Source: Paludibacteraceae bacterium (GTDB lineage: Bacteria > Bacteroidota > Bacteroidia > Bacteroidales > Paludibacteraceae). From it: a stretch of 64,000 nt of DNA. Of this stretch, positions 35,382 to 43,782 are shown one piece after another. The first letter of the stretch is position 1; every line of letters begins with the position of its first letter. The notes under the pieces are model-generated. The model was not told where the DNA came from. It worked only from the letters and a program-made list of their open reading frames with translations, and did not search any database. The position numbers and the translations under genes were made by a program. The stretch covers positions 62,001 through 126,000 of the forward strand of contig JAFVDX010000001.1 of the NCBI GenBank assembly GCA_017478225.1. Direction: 5' to 3'.

Positions 35382-36698
35382 TTATTCAACCACTTTTCCT
35401 AATAATGTAGCAGAAGAAGCCTCCTCAATTTTCACCTTAACGAACTCACCAATATGTCTGCCTTGACGAGGAAAGACTACAGTCTTATATTGAGATGTTC
35501 TACCAAACATCTGCTCCTGACTTCGTTTTGCAAAGCCCTCAACCAACACCTCTACAATATTTCCTATTTCTTTTTTATTACTCTCAAGCGACAATTGTTG
35601 CTGCAATGCGATAATCTCGTTCAATCGCCTAATTTTGATTTCTTCAGAAATATCATCAGGCAAATGTTTGGAAGCATAAGTACCTGGCCTTTCTGAATAC
35701 TTAAACATAAAAGCAGTATCAAACCCCACCTGCCTCATTAGACTAAGCGTCAGTTGATGGTCTTCTTCTGTTTCGGAATGAAAGCCACAAAAAACATCCG
35801 TTCCGATAGTAGCAGTGGGCAATATGCGACGAATTGCAGAAATACGATCTAAGTACCACTCGCGCGTATATTTTCTGTTCATCAGTTTTAATATACGATT
35901 GCTTCCGCTCTGAACAGGTAAATGAATAAACTTGCACAAATTATCGTACTTGGCAATTACTTCCAGAGTTTTGTCAGACATATCCTTTGGATGAGAAGTG
36001 GTAAAACGAATCCTCATTTGAGGCACTGCCAATGCCACCTGCTCAAGCAACTGAGGAAAATCTACATCCTCATATTTATATGAATTTACATTCTGACCAA
36101 GCAAAGTTACTTCTTTATACCCTCTTTGCTGCAAGTCTTTTACTTCGTTAAGTACTGACTCCACATCTCTACTTCGCTCTCTTCCCCTTGTATATGGCAC
36201 TACACAATACGAGCAGAAATTATTACATCCACGCATTATACTAACAAAACCGGAAATCGATTTACCTATTCGCGCAGGGATAATATCGCGATATGTTTCT
36301 GTACGGGATAACTCCACATTGATTGCCTTATGACCGTCCTCTACTTGTTTTATCAAATTAGGAATATCAAGATACGAATCAGGACCTGCTACAAAATCAA
36401 CCTTATATTCATCTATCAACTCCTGCCCTATTCGCTCAGCCATGCAACCAATTACACCGATAATCTTTCTTCCTTCATGACCTGCCTTATTGTTTTTGCT
36501 ATTAATCTCTCTCAAGCGACTAATGATTTTTTGTTCTGCATTATCTCTAATCGAACATGTATTGAGAATAATTGCATCTGCATTATCAATATTTTCGGAC
36601 AAAGTATAATCGGTGGTTTGCATGATAGCCGCCACTACCTCGGAATCTGCCACATTCATTTGGCAGCCATAAGTCTCAATATAAAACTGCTTATTCAT
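35382..36698 (-). CDS. miaB: tRNA-2-methylthio-N6-dimethylallyladenosine synthase
   Basis: Radical-SAM methylthiotransferase acting on i6A37 of tRNAs. The N-terminal UPF0004 domain begins KQFYIETYGCQMNVADSE and carries the first three cluster cysteines (in YGCQMN, ILNTCSIRD and IGCMAER). The radical-SAM domain has RGCNNFCSYCVVPYTRGRER (C-x3-C-x2-C), and a C-terminal TRAM domain closes the ~438-residue protein. The start is placed at the ATG of MNKQFYIE because a -7 promoter element sits within the longer frame. It diverges from the greA leader. Confidence 0.95.
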   Translation of the reverse strand: MNKQFYIETYGCQMNVADSEVVAAIMQTTDYTLSENIDNADAIILNTCSIRDNAEQKIISRLREINSKNNKAGHEGRKIIGVIGCMAERIGQELIDEYKVDFVAGPDSYLDIPNLIKQVEDGHKAINVELSRTETYRDIIPARIGKSISGFVSIMRGCNNFCSYCVVPYTRGRERSRDVESVLNEVKDLQQRGYKEVTLLGQNVNSYKYEDVDFPQLLEQVALAVPQMRIRFTTSHPKDMSDKTLEVIAKYDNLCKFIHLPVQSGSNRILKLMNRKYTREWYLDRISAIRRILPTATIGTDVFCGFHSETEEDHQLTLSLMRQVGFDTAFMFKYSERPGTYASKHLPDDISEEIKIRRLNEIIALQQQLSLESNKKEIGNIVEVLVEGFAKRSQEQMFGRTSQYKTVVFPRQGRHIGEFVKVKIEEASSATLLGKVVE

Positions 36699-36722
36699 CG
36701 TAAAACTATTTGTTCTTCGCCA

Positions 36723-36730
36723 CAAAATTA
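36723..36730 (-). promoter_or_regulatory. -7 element of the miaB promoter
   Basis: Minus strand reads TAATTTTG 25 nt ahead of the miaB start. No good TTG at -33, so only the -7 half is supported. Confidence 0.5.
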
Positions 36731-36823
36731 CGCTTTTTGAATGATATATGGTAGATTTTTTATTCCTAACTGCCAAAATTATAGGCTAAAAGGTAGAAAA
36801 AAGCATTTTTTCTAATAATAGTT

Positions 36824-36853
36824 TTGCTATATAATAAAAAAAGCGTACCTTTG
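36824..36853 (+). promoter_or_regulatory. promoter of the greA leader transcript
   Basis: TTG (36824-36826), 19 bp, TACCTTTG (36846-36853). Transcription should start near 36858-36862, ~275 nt before greA. Confidence 0.8.
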
Positions 36854-36901
36854 CGCTCGAAAACAAATAAAATTTTCATAGTTAAGGTTTAGGTTTAATG
36901 G

Positions 36902-36934
36902 CCATGAGTTGCTGGGAAGCAACTCATGGTTTTT
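36902..36934 (+). terminator. terminator-like hairpin in the greA leader
   Basis: CCATGAGTTGC (36902-36912) and GCAACTCATGG (36919-36929) form an 11-bp perfect stem with loop TGGGAA and are followed by TTTTT. It lies only ~40 nt after the predicted transcription start. A 21-codon frame (ATG 36898 to TAA 36961-36963, MAMSCWEATHGFYK...) runs through the hairpin, as in attenuator leader peptides. It would give a ~75-nt terminated RNA unless antitermination occurs. Confidence 0.65.
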
Positions 36935-36950
36935 ATAAGTTTGAAAAAAA

Positions 36951-37067
36951 ATGGAAGACATAACAAAACAAGAGTCTGAACAACAAGATGTGATTATAGA
37001 CTTGTCAGACCAAGAAAATGTGCGTCAAGCAATAATTGCAGCAGAAATTATTAATAGAAAGTACTGA
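36951..37067 (+). CDS. 38-residue hypothetical protein upstream of greA
   Basis: A short frame, MEDITKQESEQQDVIIDLSD followed by 18 residues ending in RQAIIAAEIINRKY, between the leader hairpin and greA. The composition (acidic N-terminal half, amphipathic C-terminal helix, Arg-Lys-Tyr end) looks like protein rather than chance. The start follows an A-rich stretch and overlaps the end of the leader frame out of phase. The palindrome AAGTACT-N9-AGTACTT follows the stop region. Too short for homology-based assignment by eye; function unknown. Confidence 0.5.
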   Translation: MEDITKQESEQQDVIIDLSDQENVRQAIIAAEIINRKY

Positions 37068-37135
37068 TTTAATTAGTACTTGATTTTGTGCTGACAAACT
37101 ATTTAACAACTAAAAATTAAAATAATCAAAATATC

Positions 37136-37606
37136 ATGGCAGTAGTTTATTTGTCTGCAGAGGGTCTGCAGAAACTTAAAGATGAATTGGTTTATCTTGA
37201 GGGCGTAGAGCGTCCTCGAGTTATTGCCGCAATTCAAGAAGCCCGCGACAAAGGCGACTTGAGCGAAAACGCAGAGTACGATGCGGCTAAAGAAGAGCAA
37301 GGCAAACTGGAAAGCAAAATCGCGCTTCTGAAAGAGAAGATTATGGACGCTCGCATTATTGACGAAAGCCGCATAAAAAAAGATGAAGTGCAAGTGCTCA
37401 CAAAAGTCAAAATCAAGAATGTTAAAAACGGACAAGTATTCAACTATCAGTTAGTCACCGAGGGTGAGGCTAATTTCAAAGAAGGAAAATTGTCTGTTAG
37501 CACCCCTATAGCCAAAGGTTTGCTTGGCAAAAAAGTAGGCGAAATAGCCACAGTTCAAGTTCCGGCAGGGACCATGGAATTCGAAATCCTTGAAATAGAT
37601 TTTTAA
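37136..37606 (+). CDS. greA: transcription elongation factor GreA
   Basis: Rescues backtracked RNA polymerase by stimulating its intrinsic RNA cleavage. The 156-residue protein has the N-terminal coiled coil (~1-75, LSAEGLQKLKDELVYLEG, with acidic tip DLSENAEYDAAKEEQ) and the C-terminal FKBP-like domain (ISTPIAKGLLGKKVGE-type segment, ~125-150). It lies 24 bp before a HIT-protein gene, a pairing common in Bacteroidota. Its leader is unusually complex (hairpin and small frames at 36898-37067). Confidence 0.96.
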   Translation: MAVVYLSAEGLQKLKDELVYLEGVERPRVIAAIQEARDKGDLSENAEYDAAKEEQGKLESKIALLKEKIMDARIIDESRIKKDEVQVLTKVKIKNVKNGQVFNYQLVTEGEANFKEGKLSVSTPIAKGLLGKKVGEIATVQVPAGTMEFEILEIDF

Positions 37607-37630
37607 GCAAAGTAGAAAGGACTAAACATT

Positions 37631-38038
37631 ATGACTATTTTTAGTAAAATAATCAATGGTGAAATTCCATCGTTCAAAGTAGCAGAAAACGACCATTTCT
37701 ATGCGTTCTTAGACATCAACCCCTTGAAAAAAGGTCATACTCTTGTCGTGCCTAAATTGCAGGAACCTGAAGCAGACTATATTTTCGATTTAAATGATGA
37801 GTTGCTGAGCGAAATTATGGTATTCTCAAAACAAGTCGCTGCAGGAATTAAGGCCGCCACGGATTGCAAACGAGTAGGAGTGGCAGTATTAGGTATGGAA
37901 GTGCCACATGTACATGTACATCTTATTCCCCTTGATTCGGAAAAAGATATGCTCTTTAGTAACCCTAAACTGCACCTTGACACTCAAGAAATGGCTGAAA
38001 TAGCCAATAGCATAGCAGAGGCTATAGAGAAACTTTAA
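37631..38038 (+). CDS. HIT-family nucleotide-binding protein
   Basis: A 135-residue histidine-triad protein of the Hint/HinT type, which hydrolyses nucleoside phosphoramidates and adenylates. It begins MTIFSKIINGEIPSFKV and has the catalytic triad HVHVHLIPL near residues 95-103. Co-transcribed with greA; a strong terminator follows. Confidence 0.92.
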   Translation: MTIFSKIINGEIPSFKVAENDHFYAFLDINPLKKGHTLVVPKLQEPEADYIFDLNDELLSEIMVFSKQVAAGIKAATDCKRVGVAVLGMEVPHVHVHLIPLDSEKDMLFSNPKLHLDTQEMAEIANSIAEAIEKL

Positions 38039-38057
38039 TTCAAACAAAACAATTAAA

Positions 38058-38094
38058 AAAAGATTAGTATTTCGCATAAAAATACTAATCTTTT
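38058..38094 (+). terminator. terminator of the greA-HIT operon
   Basis: Perfect 15-bp arms AAAAGATTAGTATTT (38058-38072) and AAATACTAATCTTTT (38080-38094), 7-nt loop, then T-rich sequence. Confidence 0.85.
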
Positions 38095-38117
38095 CTATTA
38101 AGTTATCAGTGATATAA

Positions 38118-39089
38118 ATGAGTATAGAACAGAAATATCCGCTTTATTTGGCACCAATGGAAGATGTGACCGACCCTGCGTTTCGTCTCTTATGCAAAAG
38201 ATTCGGAGCAGATAGGGTCTATACAGAATTCGTCAATGCCGATGCGCTCGTTAGAAATATTAAATCTACCGAGCGTAAACTGATTATTCACAACAATGAG
38301 CGCCCTGTTGCTATACAAATTTATGGCCGTGAACCCGACTCTATGGCTCAAGCAGCACAAATAGTCGAACAGGCAAAGCCTGATTATATAGATATCAACT
38401 TTGGTTGTCCGGTAAAGAAAGTTGCAGGCAAAGGAGCAGGCGCCGGTTTGCTCAGAGATATACCAAAATTGTTAGAAATTACTCGTGCAGTAGTAAATGC
38501 CGTCAAAATTCCCGTAACAGTAAAAACACGGCTCGGCTGGGACGATAGTCAGAAAATAATAGTCGATTTGGCAGAGAGGCTGCAAGACTGCGGAATACAC
38601 GAACTTGCCATACACGGTAGAACACGCTCGCAGATGTACTCAGGTGAGGCTGATTGGACCTTAATAGGAGAAGTAAAAAACAACCCACGCATGCATATTC
38701 CCATTATAGGGAATGGAGATATTACAACCCCTGAAAAAACAAAAGACTACTTTAATCGATATGGTGTGGATGCAATAATGATTGGTAGAGCCACATTTGG
38801 TCATCCATGGATTTTTGAAGAGATAAAACATTATTTATCTACCGACGAATTACTCCCGCAACACTCCATGCAATGGCAAATAGATATACTTAAAGAACAT
38901 GTAGAAAAAAGCATAGAATGGTGCGGTGATGAGCGAAAAGGTATTGTTCATTCGCGCCGTCATTTTGCAGCCTCACCTGTATTCAAAAGACTTTTTGATT
39001 TCAAACAGACACGCATCGCCATGCTTCGTGCTGAAACAAAAAACGAACTCTTCCAGATTATGGATAGTGTGGTGGAAAAATACGGATAA
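38118..39089 (+). CDS. dus: tRNA-dihydrouridine synthase
   Basis: FMN-dependent reductase making dihydrouridine in tRNA. The 323-residue protein has the TIM-barrel start YLAPMEDVTDPAFRLLCKRF, the catalytic Cys in INFGCPVKKVAGKGAGAGLL (~97), HGRTRSQMYSGEADW, and the FMN phosphate loop IPIIGNGDI with IGRATFGHPWIF. Sequence style is DusB-like, but the subtype cannot be set by eye. It begins 23 bp after the greA-HIT terminator without a visible promoter, so it may rely on readthrough or a divergent promoter. Its end converges on aroQ through a long hairpin. Confidence 0.93.
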   Translation: MSIEQKYPLYLAPMEDVTDPAFRLLCKRFGADRVYTEFVNADALVRNIKSTERKLIIHNNERPVAIQIYGREPDSMAQAAQIVEQAKPDYIDINFGCPVKKVAGKGAGAGLLRDIPKLLEITRAVVNAVKIPVTVKTRLGWDDSQKIIVDLAERLQDCGIHELAIHGRTRSQMYSGEADWTLIGEVKNNPRMHIPIIGNGDITTPEKTKDYFNRYGVDAIMIGRATFGHPWIFEEIKHYLSTDELLPQHSMQWQIDILKEHVEKSIEWCGDERKGIVHSRRHFAASPVFKRLFDFKQTRIAMLRAETKNELFQIMDSVVEKYG

Positions 39090-39134
39090 AGATTACTGTC
39101 GTTTTGTACATGAAAGGTACAATATCTTTATAGC

Positions 39135-39255
39135 ATAAGAGTCATTTTGCAGCCATCATTTGGAACGCGGTAGGCTTGCCGGTCCTCGCCCGCAACCAAA
39201 ACAAAAACATGTAATAACAGATTTGTTATATAGATGGCTGCAAAATGACTCTTAT
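39135..39255. repeat. dispersed element, copy 2, inside a 23-bp perfect inverted repeat
   Basis: The core 39146-39233 (88 nt) matches the leader element at 24427-24505 apart from the central 10 bases, in the plus orientation. Here it is bounded by perfect 23-bp inverted repeats at 39135-39157 and 39233-39255, beginning ATAAGAGTCATTTTGCAGCC. The 3' arm is absent from copy 1. The structure fills the gap between the convergent dus and aroQ genes and ends 2 bp from the aroQ stop codon. It could act as a bidirectional terminator, a MITE-like element or a structured RNA. No target duplication is evident. Confidence 0.75.
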
Positions 39256-39257
39256 GT

Positions 39258-39683
39258 CTATTTTTTAAGGGCAATCAAATAATCTATTGCCTCTGCATAG
39301 CCCTGCAACCCTTTTCCGATAATAGTTTTTTTGCATACATCCGTCAAAAACGAAAATTGACGAAATTTCTCGCGATGAGAAATATCTGTAAGATGGACCT
39401 CTACAACAGGTGTTGTGATAGCGAGCACTGCATCCCTAATAGCCACTGAGGTGTGAGTGTATGCCGCAGCATTAAGCACTATACCATCTGCCGCAAAACC
39501 TTCTTTTTGCAAATAATCTATTATATCCCCTTCATGATTTGACTGATAATAGACTAACTTTATAGCGGGATATTTCTTTTGCAATTGCTCAAAATATGTT
39601 TCAAACGACATAGTTCCATACAACTCCGGCTGTCTTAAGCCGAGCAGATTCATATTAGGACCATTGATAATTGCTATTCTCAT
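39258..39683 (-). CDS. aroQ: type II 3-dehydroquinate dehydratase
   Basis: Dehydrates 3-dehydroquinate in the shikimate pathway. The 141-residue protein begins MRIAIINGPNMNLLGLRQPE and shows the family motifs NHEGDIIDYLQ, the NAAAYTHTSVAIRDA active-site region and the EVHLTDIS(H)REKFR lid; the proton-relay Tyr is expected within ELYG. It lies 6 bp after the ClC gene and is last of the 5-FCL-ClC-aroQ run. Confidence 0.96.
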   Translation of the reverse strand: MRIAIINGPNMNLLGLRQPELYGTMSFETYFEQLQKKYPAIKLVYYQSNHEGDIIDYLQKEGFAADGIVLNAAAYTHTSVAIRDAVLAITTPVVEVHLTDISHREKFRQFSFLTDVCKKTIIGKGLQGYAEAIDYLIALKK

Positions 39684-39689
39684 AAATCG

Positions 39690-41393
39690 TTAGTCTTCAG
39701 AAAAATGCACAAGCACATGACGATAGGAGTTGAATATCTTACTTTTGCTCACAAAACCAATATAATGTTTTTCTGAATCCACAACCGGAAGATTCCAAGC
39801 ACCTGTGTCTTCAAATATCTCCATTACACGCTCCATAGACATTGTATCCTCAAGCAAAGCAACAGGTGAGTTCATCAGTTGCTCCACTGTAAAACGCTTA
39901 TATAATCGCGGTTGAAACATTATATTTCTCACCTCATCCAAAAGTAGTATCCCAAGTAGTTTTCCGTCATTTGATACAACAGGAAATATATTTCTGTTAC
40001 TTTCAGATATTACCTTTACCAATTCGCCAAGCGTCATATCTGGTGTCACTGTCCTCAAATCTTTTTCTATTACATTCTCCATTTTCAGCAGCGTAAGTAC
40101 TGCTCTGTCTTTATGGTGTGTTAATAATTCTCCTTTTTTTGCAAGTCGCATAGCATATAGAGAATGAGGCTCAAAAAGCAGAATGGTCATATATGATGTA
40201 ATAGAGACAATCATCAGTGGCAACAGCAAATGATATCCGCCTGTAAGTTCTGCTATAAGGAACATACCCGTAAGTGGCGCATGCATAACGCCTGCCATTA
40301 CTCCCGCCATACCTGTTAGTGCCAAATTTGTAGCAGGAGCATCCAAGCCAACTATCGTAAGCAACTTAGCCACAACAAATCCACTTAGGCAGCCCACAAA
40401 CAACGATGGCGCAAATATACCTCCCACACCACCTCCGCCATTGGTTGCTACCGATGCAACTATCTTCAAAAGAACTATCAACAACAGATACCCCACAAGC
40501 AACCATACAGAATACGGCAACATAGCAAACGGACTATGAGTTAGAGTAGAGGTGCCATCGGTGTTAAGAAGCGAGACAATACTATCATATCCTTCACCAT
40601 AAAGCGGAGGAAAAATAAAAATAAGCACACTCAGAGTAAGCCCCCCAACCAATACTTTTATCCAACCTTGTTTAATCAGACGGAATTTATCCTCAAGCCA
40701 ATTCATGCCACGAGTGAAATACAACGACACTAAGCCGCATATTACTCCCAAGAAGAGATATATAGGGATTCGATATAGTTGGAAAGGTTGAATGGTTACC
40801 AACTCGAACATAGGTGTTGAATTCGAAAAGAGGTATGTAAAGACTGTTGCGGTAATGCTGCTTATCATCAATGGCGAGATGTTAGCCATTGTCATGTCAA
40901 TCATGAGTACTTCAAGCGTGAAAACCAATCCTGCGATAGGTGCTTTGAAAATACCACCTATTGCCCCTGCAGCACCACAACCTATCATGAGCATCATAGT
41001 TTTTTGGTCAAGTCGGAAGAGACGGGCTAAATTAGAACCTATCGCCGCTCCCGTCAGAACTATTGGCGCCTCGGCACCTACAGAACCACCAAAACCGATT
41101 GTAAGTGAAGAGCCTATAACACTCGACCATACATTATGAACCTTAATTATAGATTTACGCTGAGAAATAGCAAACAATATCTTTGTCACTCCATGAGAAA
41201 TATCGTCTTTTACTATGTATTTAACAAATAATGCAGACAACGCAATACCCAACATTGGACAAAGCAAAATAAGCCATTCATGTGAGCTTACTGCGACAAT
41301 ATTATGAACAAAACTACTGATTAAATATATAAGTGTTTTGAGCAAAACTGAAGCAAAAGAACAAAACATACCTACAAAAAGAGCGAGCAACAA
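39690..41393 (-). CDS. ClC-family chloride channel/antiporter with CBS pair
   Basis: Integral membrane ClC protein with ~10-12 helices, selectivity loops GSVGAEAPIV (~105) and GGIFAPSLF (~330), and two cytosolic CBS domains at the C-terminus (~445-560). The start is problematic. In the same frame upstream of 41393 the DNA encodes the homologous N-terminal helix (ISWREKHISERQFI), but no ATG, GTG or TTG occurs between the preceding TAA (the stop of the 5-FCL gene, same frame) and the TTG at 41393. Starting at 41393 would cut helix A short; an AUU/AUA start or a mutated start codon is likelier. The coordinates given are therefore a minimum. Confidence 0.85.
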   Translation of the reverse strand: MLLALFVGMFCSFASVLLKTLIYLISSFVHNIVAVSSHEWLILLCPMLGIALSALFVKYIVKDDISHGVTKILFAISQRKSIIKVHNVWSSVIGSSLTIGFGGSVGAEAPIVLTGAAIGSNLARLFRLDQKTMMLMIGCGAAGAIGGIFKAPIAGLVFTLEVLMIDMTMANISPLMISSITATVFTYLFSNSTPMFELVTIQPFQLYRIPIYLFLGVICGLVSLYFTRGMNWLEDKFRLIKQGWIKVLVGGLTLSVLIFIFPPLYGEGYDSIVSLLNTDGTSTLTHSPFAMLPYSVWLLVGYLLLIVLLKIVASVATNGGGGVGGIFAPSLFVGCLSGFVVAKLLTIVGLDAPATNLALTGMAGVMAGVMHAPLTGMFLIAELTGGYHLLLPLMIVSITSYMTILLFEPHSLYAMRLAKKGELLTHHKDRAVLTLLKMENVIEKDLRTVTPDMTLGELVKVISESNRNIFPVVSNDGKLLGILLLDEVRNIMFQPRLYKRFTVEQLMNSPVALLEDTMSMERVMEIFEDTGAWNLPVVDSEKHYIGFVSKSKIFNSYRHVLVHFSED

Positions 41394-41468
41394 TATGAAT
41401 TGCCGCTCCGAAATATGCTTTTCTCGCCAAGATATTATGTTATTTAAAGGATTCGTAAGAATATAGTT

Positions 41469-42059
41469 TTACACAGATTGGGAAACTATAAGTTGTGTCA
41501 TCTTGATATCATGAGGTTCTACAGGCAATTCGCTCACCACCTGAAATTTATATGCCACGCCGATTTTAGGAACATCGGTGAATTTTTTGAGGAATCTGTC
41601 ATAATATCCTCCGCCTCTTCCCAAACGATATCTTTTATGATCAAATGCCACACCGGGAACTATTATCAAGTCTAATTTACCCTTATATGTAGGAGTTTGC
41701 GGTTCAGGAATACGGTACCTTCCTTTTTTCAAGTTTGTCTCGCCCTTGTATTCTCTTACTTCAATATATCTTCTATGTGTTACAGGCAGGAAAAACCTTT
41801 TTCCGCTGTTTTCGTTCATAAGCGGACGCAAATCAACTTCATTTTTCATTGGATAATATACCATTATGCACGAAGCGTTTTGGTACAATTGATTGGTTCT
41901 GAGTTGCTCTATGATTTCTTCAGATGCTTTTATCACCTGCTCTTGATAAAGGATTCTTCGTCGTTGACCTAAATACGCTCTTAAATCATTTTTCTTTTTT
42001 TTGAGCCTATGAGAAGGCAACAACTCTAACAAATCTTTAATATACTGAACTATTACCAT
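41469..42059 (-). CDS. 5-formyltetrahydrofolate cyclo-ligase
   Basis: Converts 5-formyl-THF to 5,10-methenyl-THF using ATP. The 196-residue protein has the basic N-terminal helix with LRAYLGQRRRIL, the MNEVDLRP-type segment (MKNEVDLRPLM) and the nucleotide-binding GRGGGYYDRFL near 150-160. The N-terminus is ~20 residues longer and more basic than usual. First gene of a run with ClC and aroQ, from the promoter at 42079-42109. Its stop codon is in frame with the start-less ClC gene. Confidence 0.92.
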   Translation of the reverse strand: MVIVQYIKDLLELLPSHRLKKKKNDLRAYLGQRRRILYQEQVIKASEEIIEQLRTNQLYQNASCIMVYYPMKNEVDLRPLMNENSGKRFFLPVTHRRYIEVREYKGETNLKKGRYRIPEPQTPTYKGKLDLIIVPGVAFDHKRYRLGRGGGYYDRFLKKFTDVPKIGVAYKFQVVSELPVEPHDIKMTQLIVSQSV

Positions 42060-42078
42060 GATATTAAATTTTGACTTG

Positions 42079-42109
42079 CAAAATTATTAAAAAAAACGAA
42101 TATCTGCAA
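42079..42109 (-). promoter_or_regulatory. promoter of the 5-FCL-ClC-aroQ run
   Basis: Minus strand: TTG (42109-42107), 20 bp, TAATTTTG (42086-42079), ~20 nt before the start codon. Confidence 0.75.
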
Positions 42110-42151
42110 GAGTAGTGATAATTTCAAATTCTTTCTTGTGTCTTAGTACAA

Positions 42152-43708
42152 TTAAAAAGGTACTGCTCCGTTTTCATTTTCAAATCTGCTATCATCAAAT
42201 TTGGAAGAGTATGAATTATATGCTTGTTCGCTATTTTGACTTGCAGGCTGGGCAAGTGATGCTGACATAGATGGGCTTTCTCCCGCAAACTCTTCGTCTT
42301 TATTCATAAATTTTGTGAATTTTTGCTCAAATCTGAGCACAACATCTGCCGTTGCACCATTACGATGTTTAGCAATGATAATCTGCGCCATACCAATCAT
42401 TGACGGGTCGTAATCAGCCGACTTTTCCCCACTTCGGAAATAATATTCAGGTCGGTGAATAAAACAAACCATATCCGCATCTTGCTCAATTGCTCCTGAT
42501 TCACGCAAGTCGCTCAGTTGAGGTCTTTTGCCTTCGATACCCGTTCTACCTTCTACACTACGATTAAGTTGCGAGAGTGCAATGATAGGAATATCCAATT
42601 CTTTAGCGAGTGCCTTAAGATTACGAGAGATGATACTGACCTCTTGTTCTCGACTGCCGAAGTTCATACCTGAAGCATTCATCAGTTGCAAATAGTCAAT
42701 GATAATACATTGCACTTTATGTTCTCTTACTAATTTACGGGCTTTGGAACGCAATTCAAAAACTGACAGAGATGGAGTATCGTCAACATATATTGGTGCT
42801 CCCATAAGAGAAGTAACACGAGTCTCCAGTTGATTCCACTCCTGCATAGTAAATTTACCATTACGAATTTTGGAGCCTTCTATCTCACACACATTCATTA
42901 TCAGACGATTAACCAATTGTACATTAGACATCTCAAGTGAGAATAAGGCAACAGGAACTTTGTAGTTGACCGCCATATTTTTAGCCATCGACAACACGAA
43001 TGCCGTCTTTCCCATAGCAGGTCGTGCGGCTATGATTATAAGATCGGACTTCTGCCAGCCACTCGTAACTTTGTCCAAATCAGTAAATCCTGAAGGAACT
43101 CCCGACATACTATTATCATTTTGCCTTGCCTTTTCCATTCTTGCAAAAGCCTCTTGAATAACAGGGTCTATTTGTACAACATCGCGTTTTTGGCTTCGCT
43201 GGCTTATTTCAAATATACCACCCTCTGCTTTCTGAAGCAATTCCTCAACATCTGTCGTATCATCGTATGCCTCTTTGATGATATCAGAAGACATTCCGAT
43301 AAGATCGCGTGCAATACCTTTTTGAGCAACGATTTGTGCATGATAAAGCAAGTGTGCAGTAGAAGCCACTTTACCCGTGAGTTGTGATATATATACAGCC
43401 CCACCTACCTCTTCAAGAGTGCCATCTCGACGCAGTTGTTCCACAACAGAAAGCATATCTATCGGATTTTCTTTTGCTGCCAAATGAAGCATCGCCTCGT
43501 ATATCTTTCGGTGCGCCTCTTTATAGAAACTGCTTGGAGACAATATCTCTGCTACTGTTCCGTATGCTTCTTTTTCAAGCATAAGGGCTCCTAAAACCGA
43601 CTCTTCTAATTCAACGGCCTGCGGCGGCAATTTGCCTGCATCATTAGGACCGACAACTATCGTGGATTGCTGTTTGGAGCGTGAACTTCTGTTGCTTGTT
43701 TGTGCCAT
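42152..43708 (-). CDS. dnaB: replicative DNA helicase DnaB
   Basis: Hexameric 5'-3' helicase of the replication fork. The 518-residue protein has the N-terminal collar domain (~25-125; PPQAVELEESVLGALMLEKE), linker helix, and RecA-like ATPase with Walker A ARPAMGKTAF (~230), Walker B IIIDYLQLM and the LSQLNRSVEGR sensor region. There is no intein. A Ser/Gln/Asn-rich tail (~475-518) ends ENGAVPF, as in other Bacteroidota DnaB proteins. It is apparently transcribed alone. Confidence 0.97.
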   Translation of the reverse strand: MAQTSNRSSRSKQQSTIVVGPNDAGKLPPQAVELEESVLGALMLEKEAYGTVAEILSPSSFYKEAHRKIYEAMLHLAAKENPIDMLSVVEQLRRDGTLEEVGGAVYISQLTGKVASTAHLLYHAQIVAQKGIARDLIGMSSDIIKEAYDDTTDVEELLQKAEGGIFEISQRSQKRDVVQIDPVIQEAFARMEKARQNDNSMSGVPSGFTDLDKVTSGWQKSDLIIIAARPAMGKTAFVLSMAKNMAVNYKVPVALFSLEMSNVQLVNRLIMNVCEIEGSKIRNGKFTMQEWNQLETRVTSLMGAPIYVDDTPSLSVFELRSKARKLVREHKVQCIIIDYLQLMNASGMNFGSREQEVSIISRNLKALAKELDIPIIALSQLNRSVEGRTGIEGKRPQLSDLRESGAIEQDADMVCFIHRPEYYFRSGEKSADYDPSMIGMAQIIIAKHRNGATADVVLRFEQKFTKFMNKDEEFAGESPSMSASLAQPASQNSEQAYNSYSSKFDDSRFENENGAVPF

Positions 43709-43782
43709 ATAATATTATTTTTTTAATCAGTAAATGAATTGAATTATATCTTAATTTTAGATTCTCACAACTTGATTTTAAT

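Noticed and set aside
36898..36963. The 21-codon frame through the greA leader hairpin as a separate protein gene
   Set aside because: It overlaps a hairpin and another start out of phase; I keep it only as a possible leader peptide within the leader description.
39135..39255. Insertion sequence ends
   Set aside because: No transposase gene, no target-site duplication and only ~120 bp; described as a repeat/hairpin instead.
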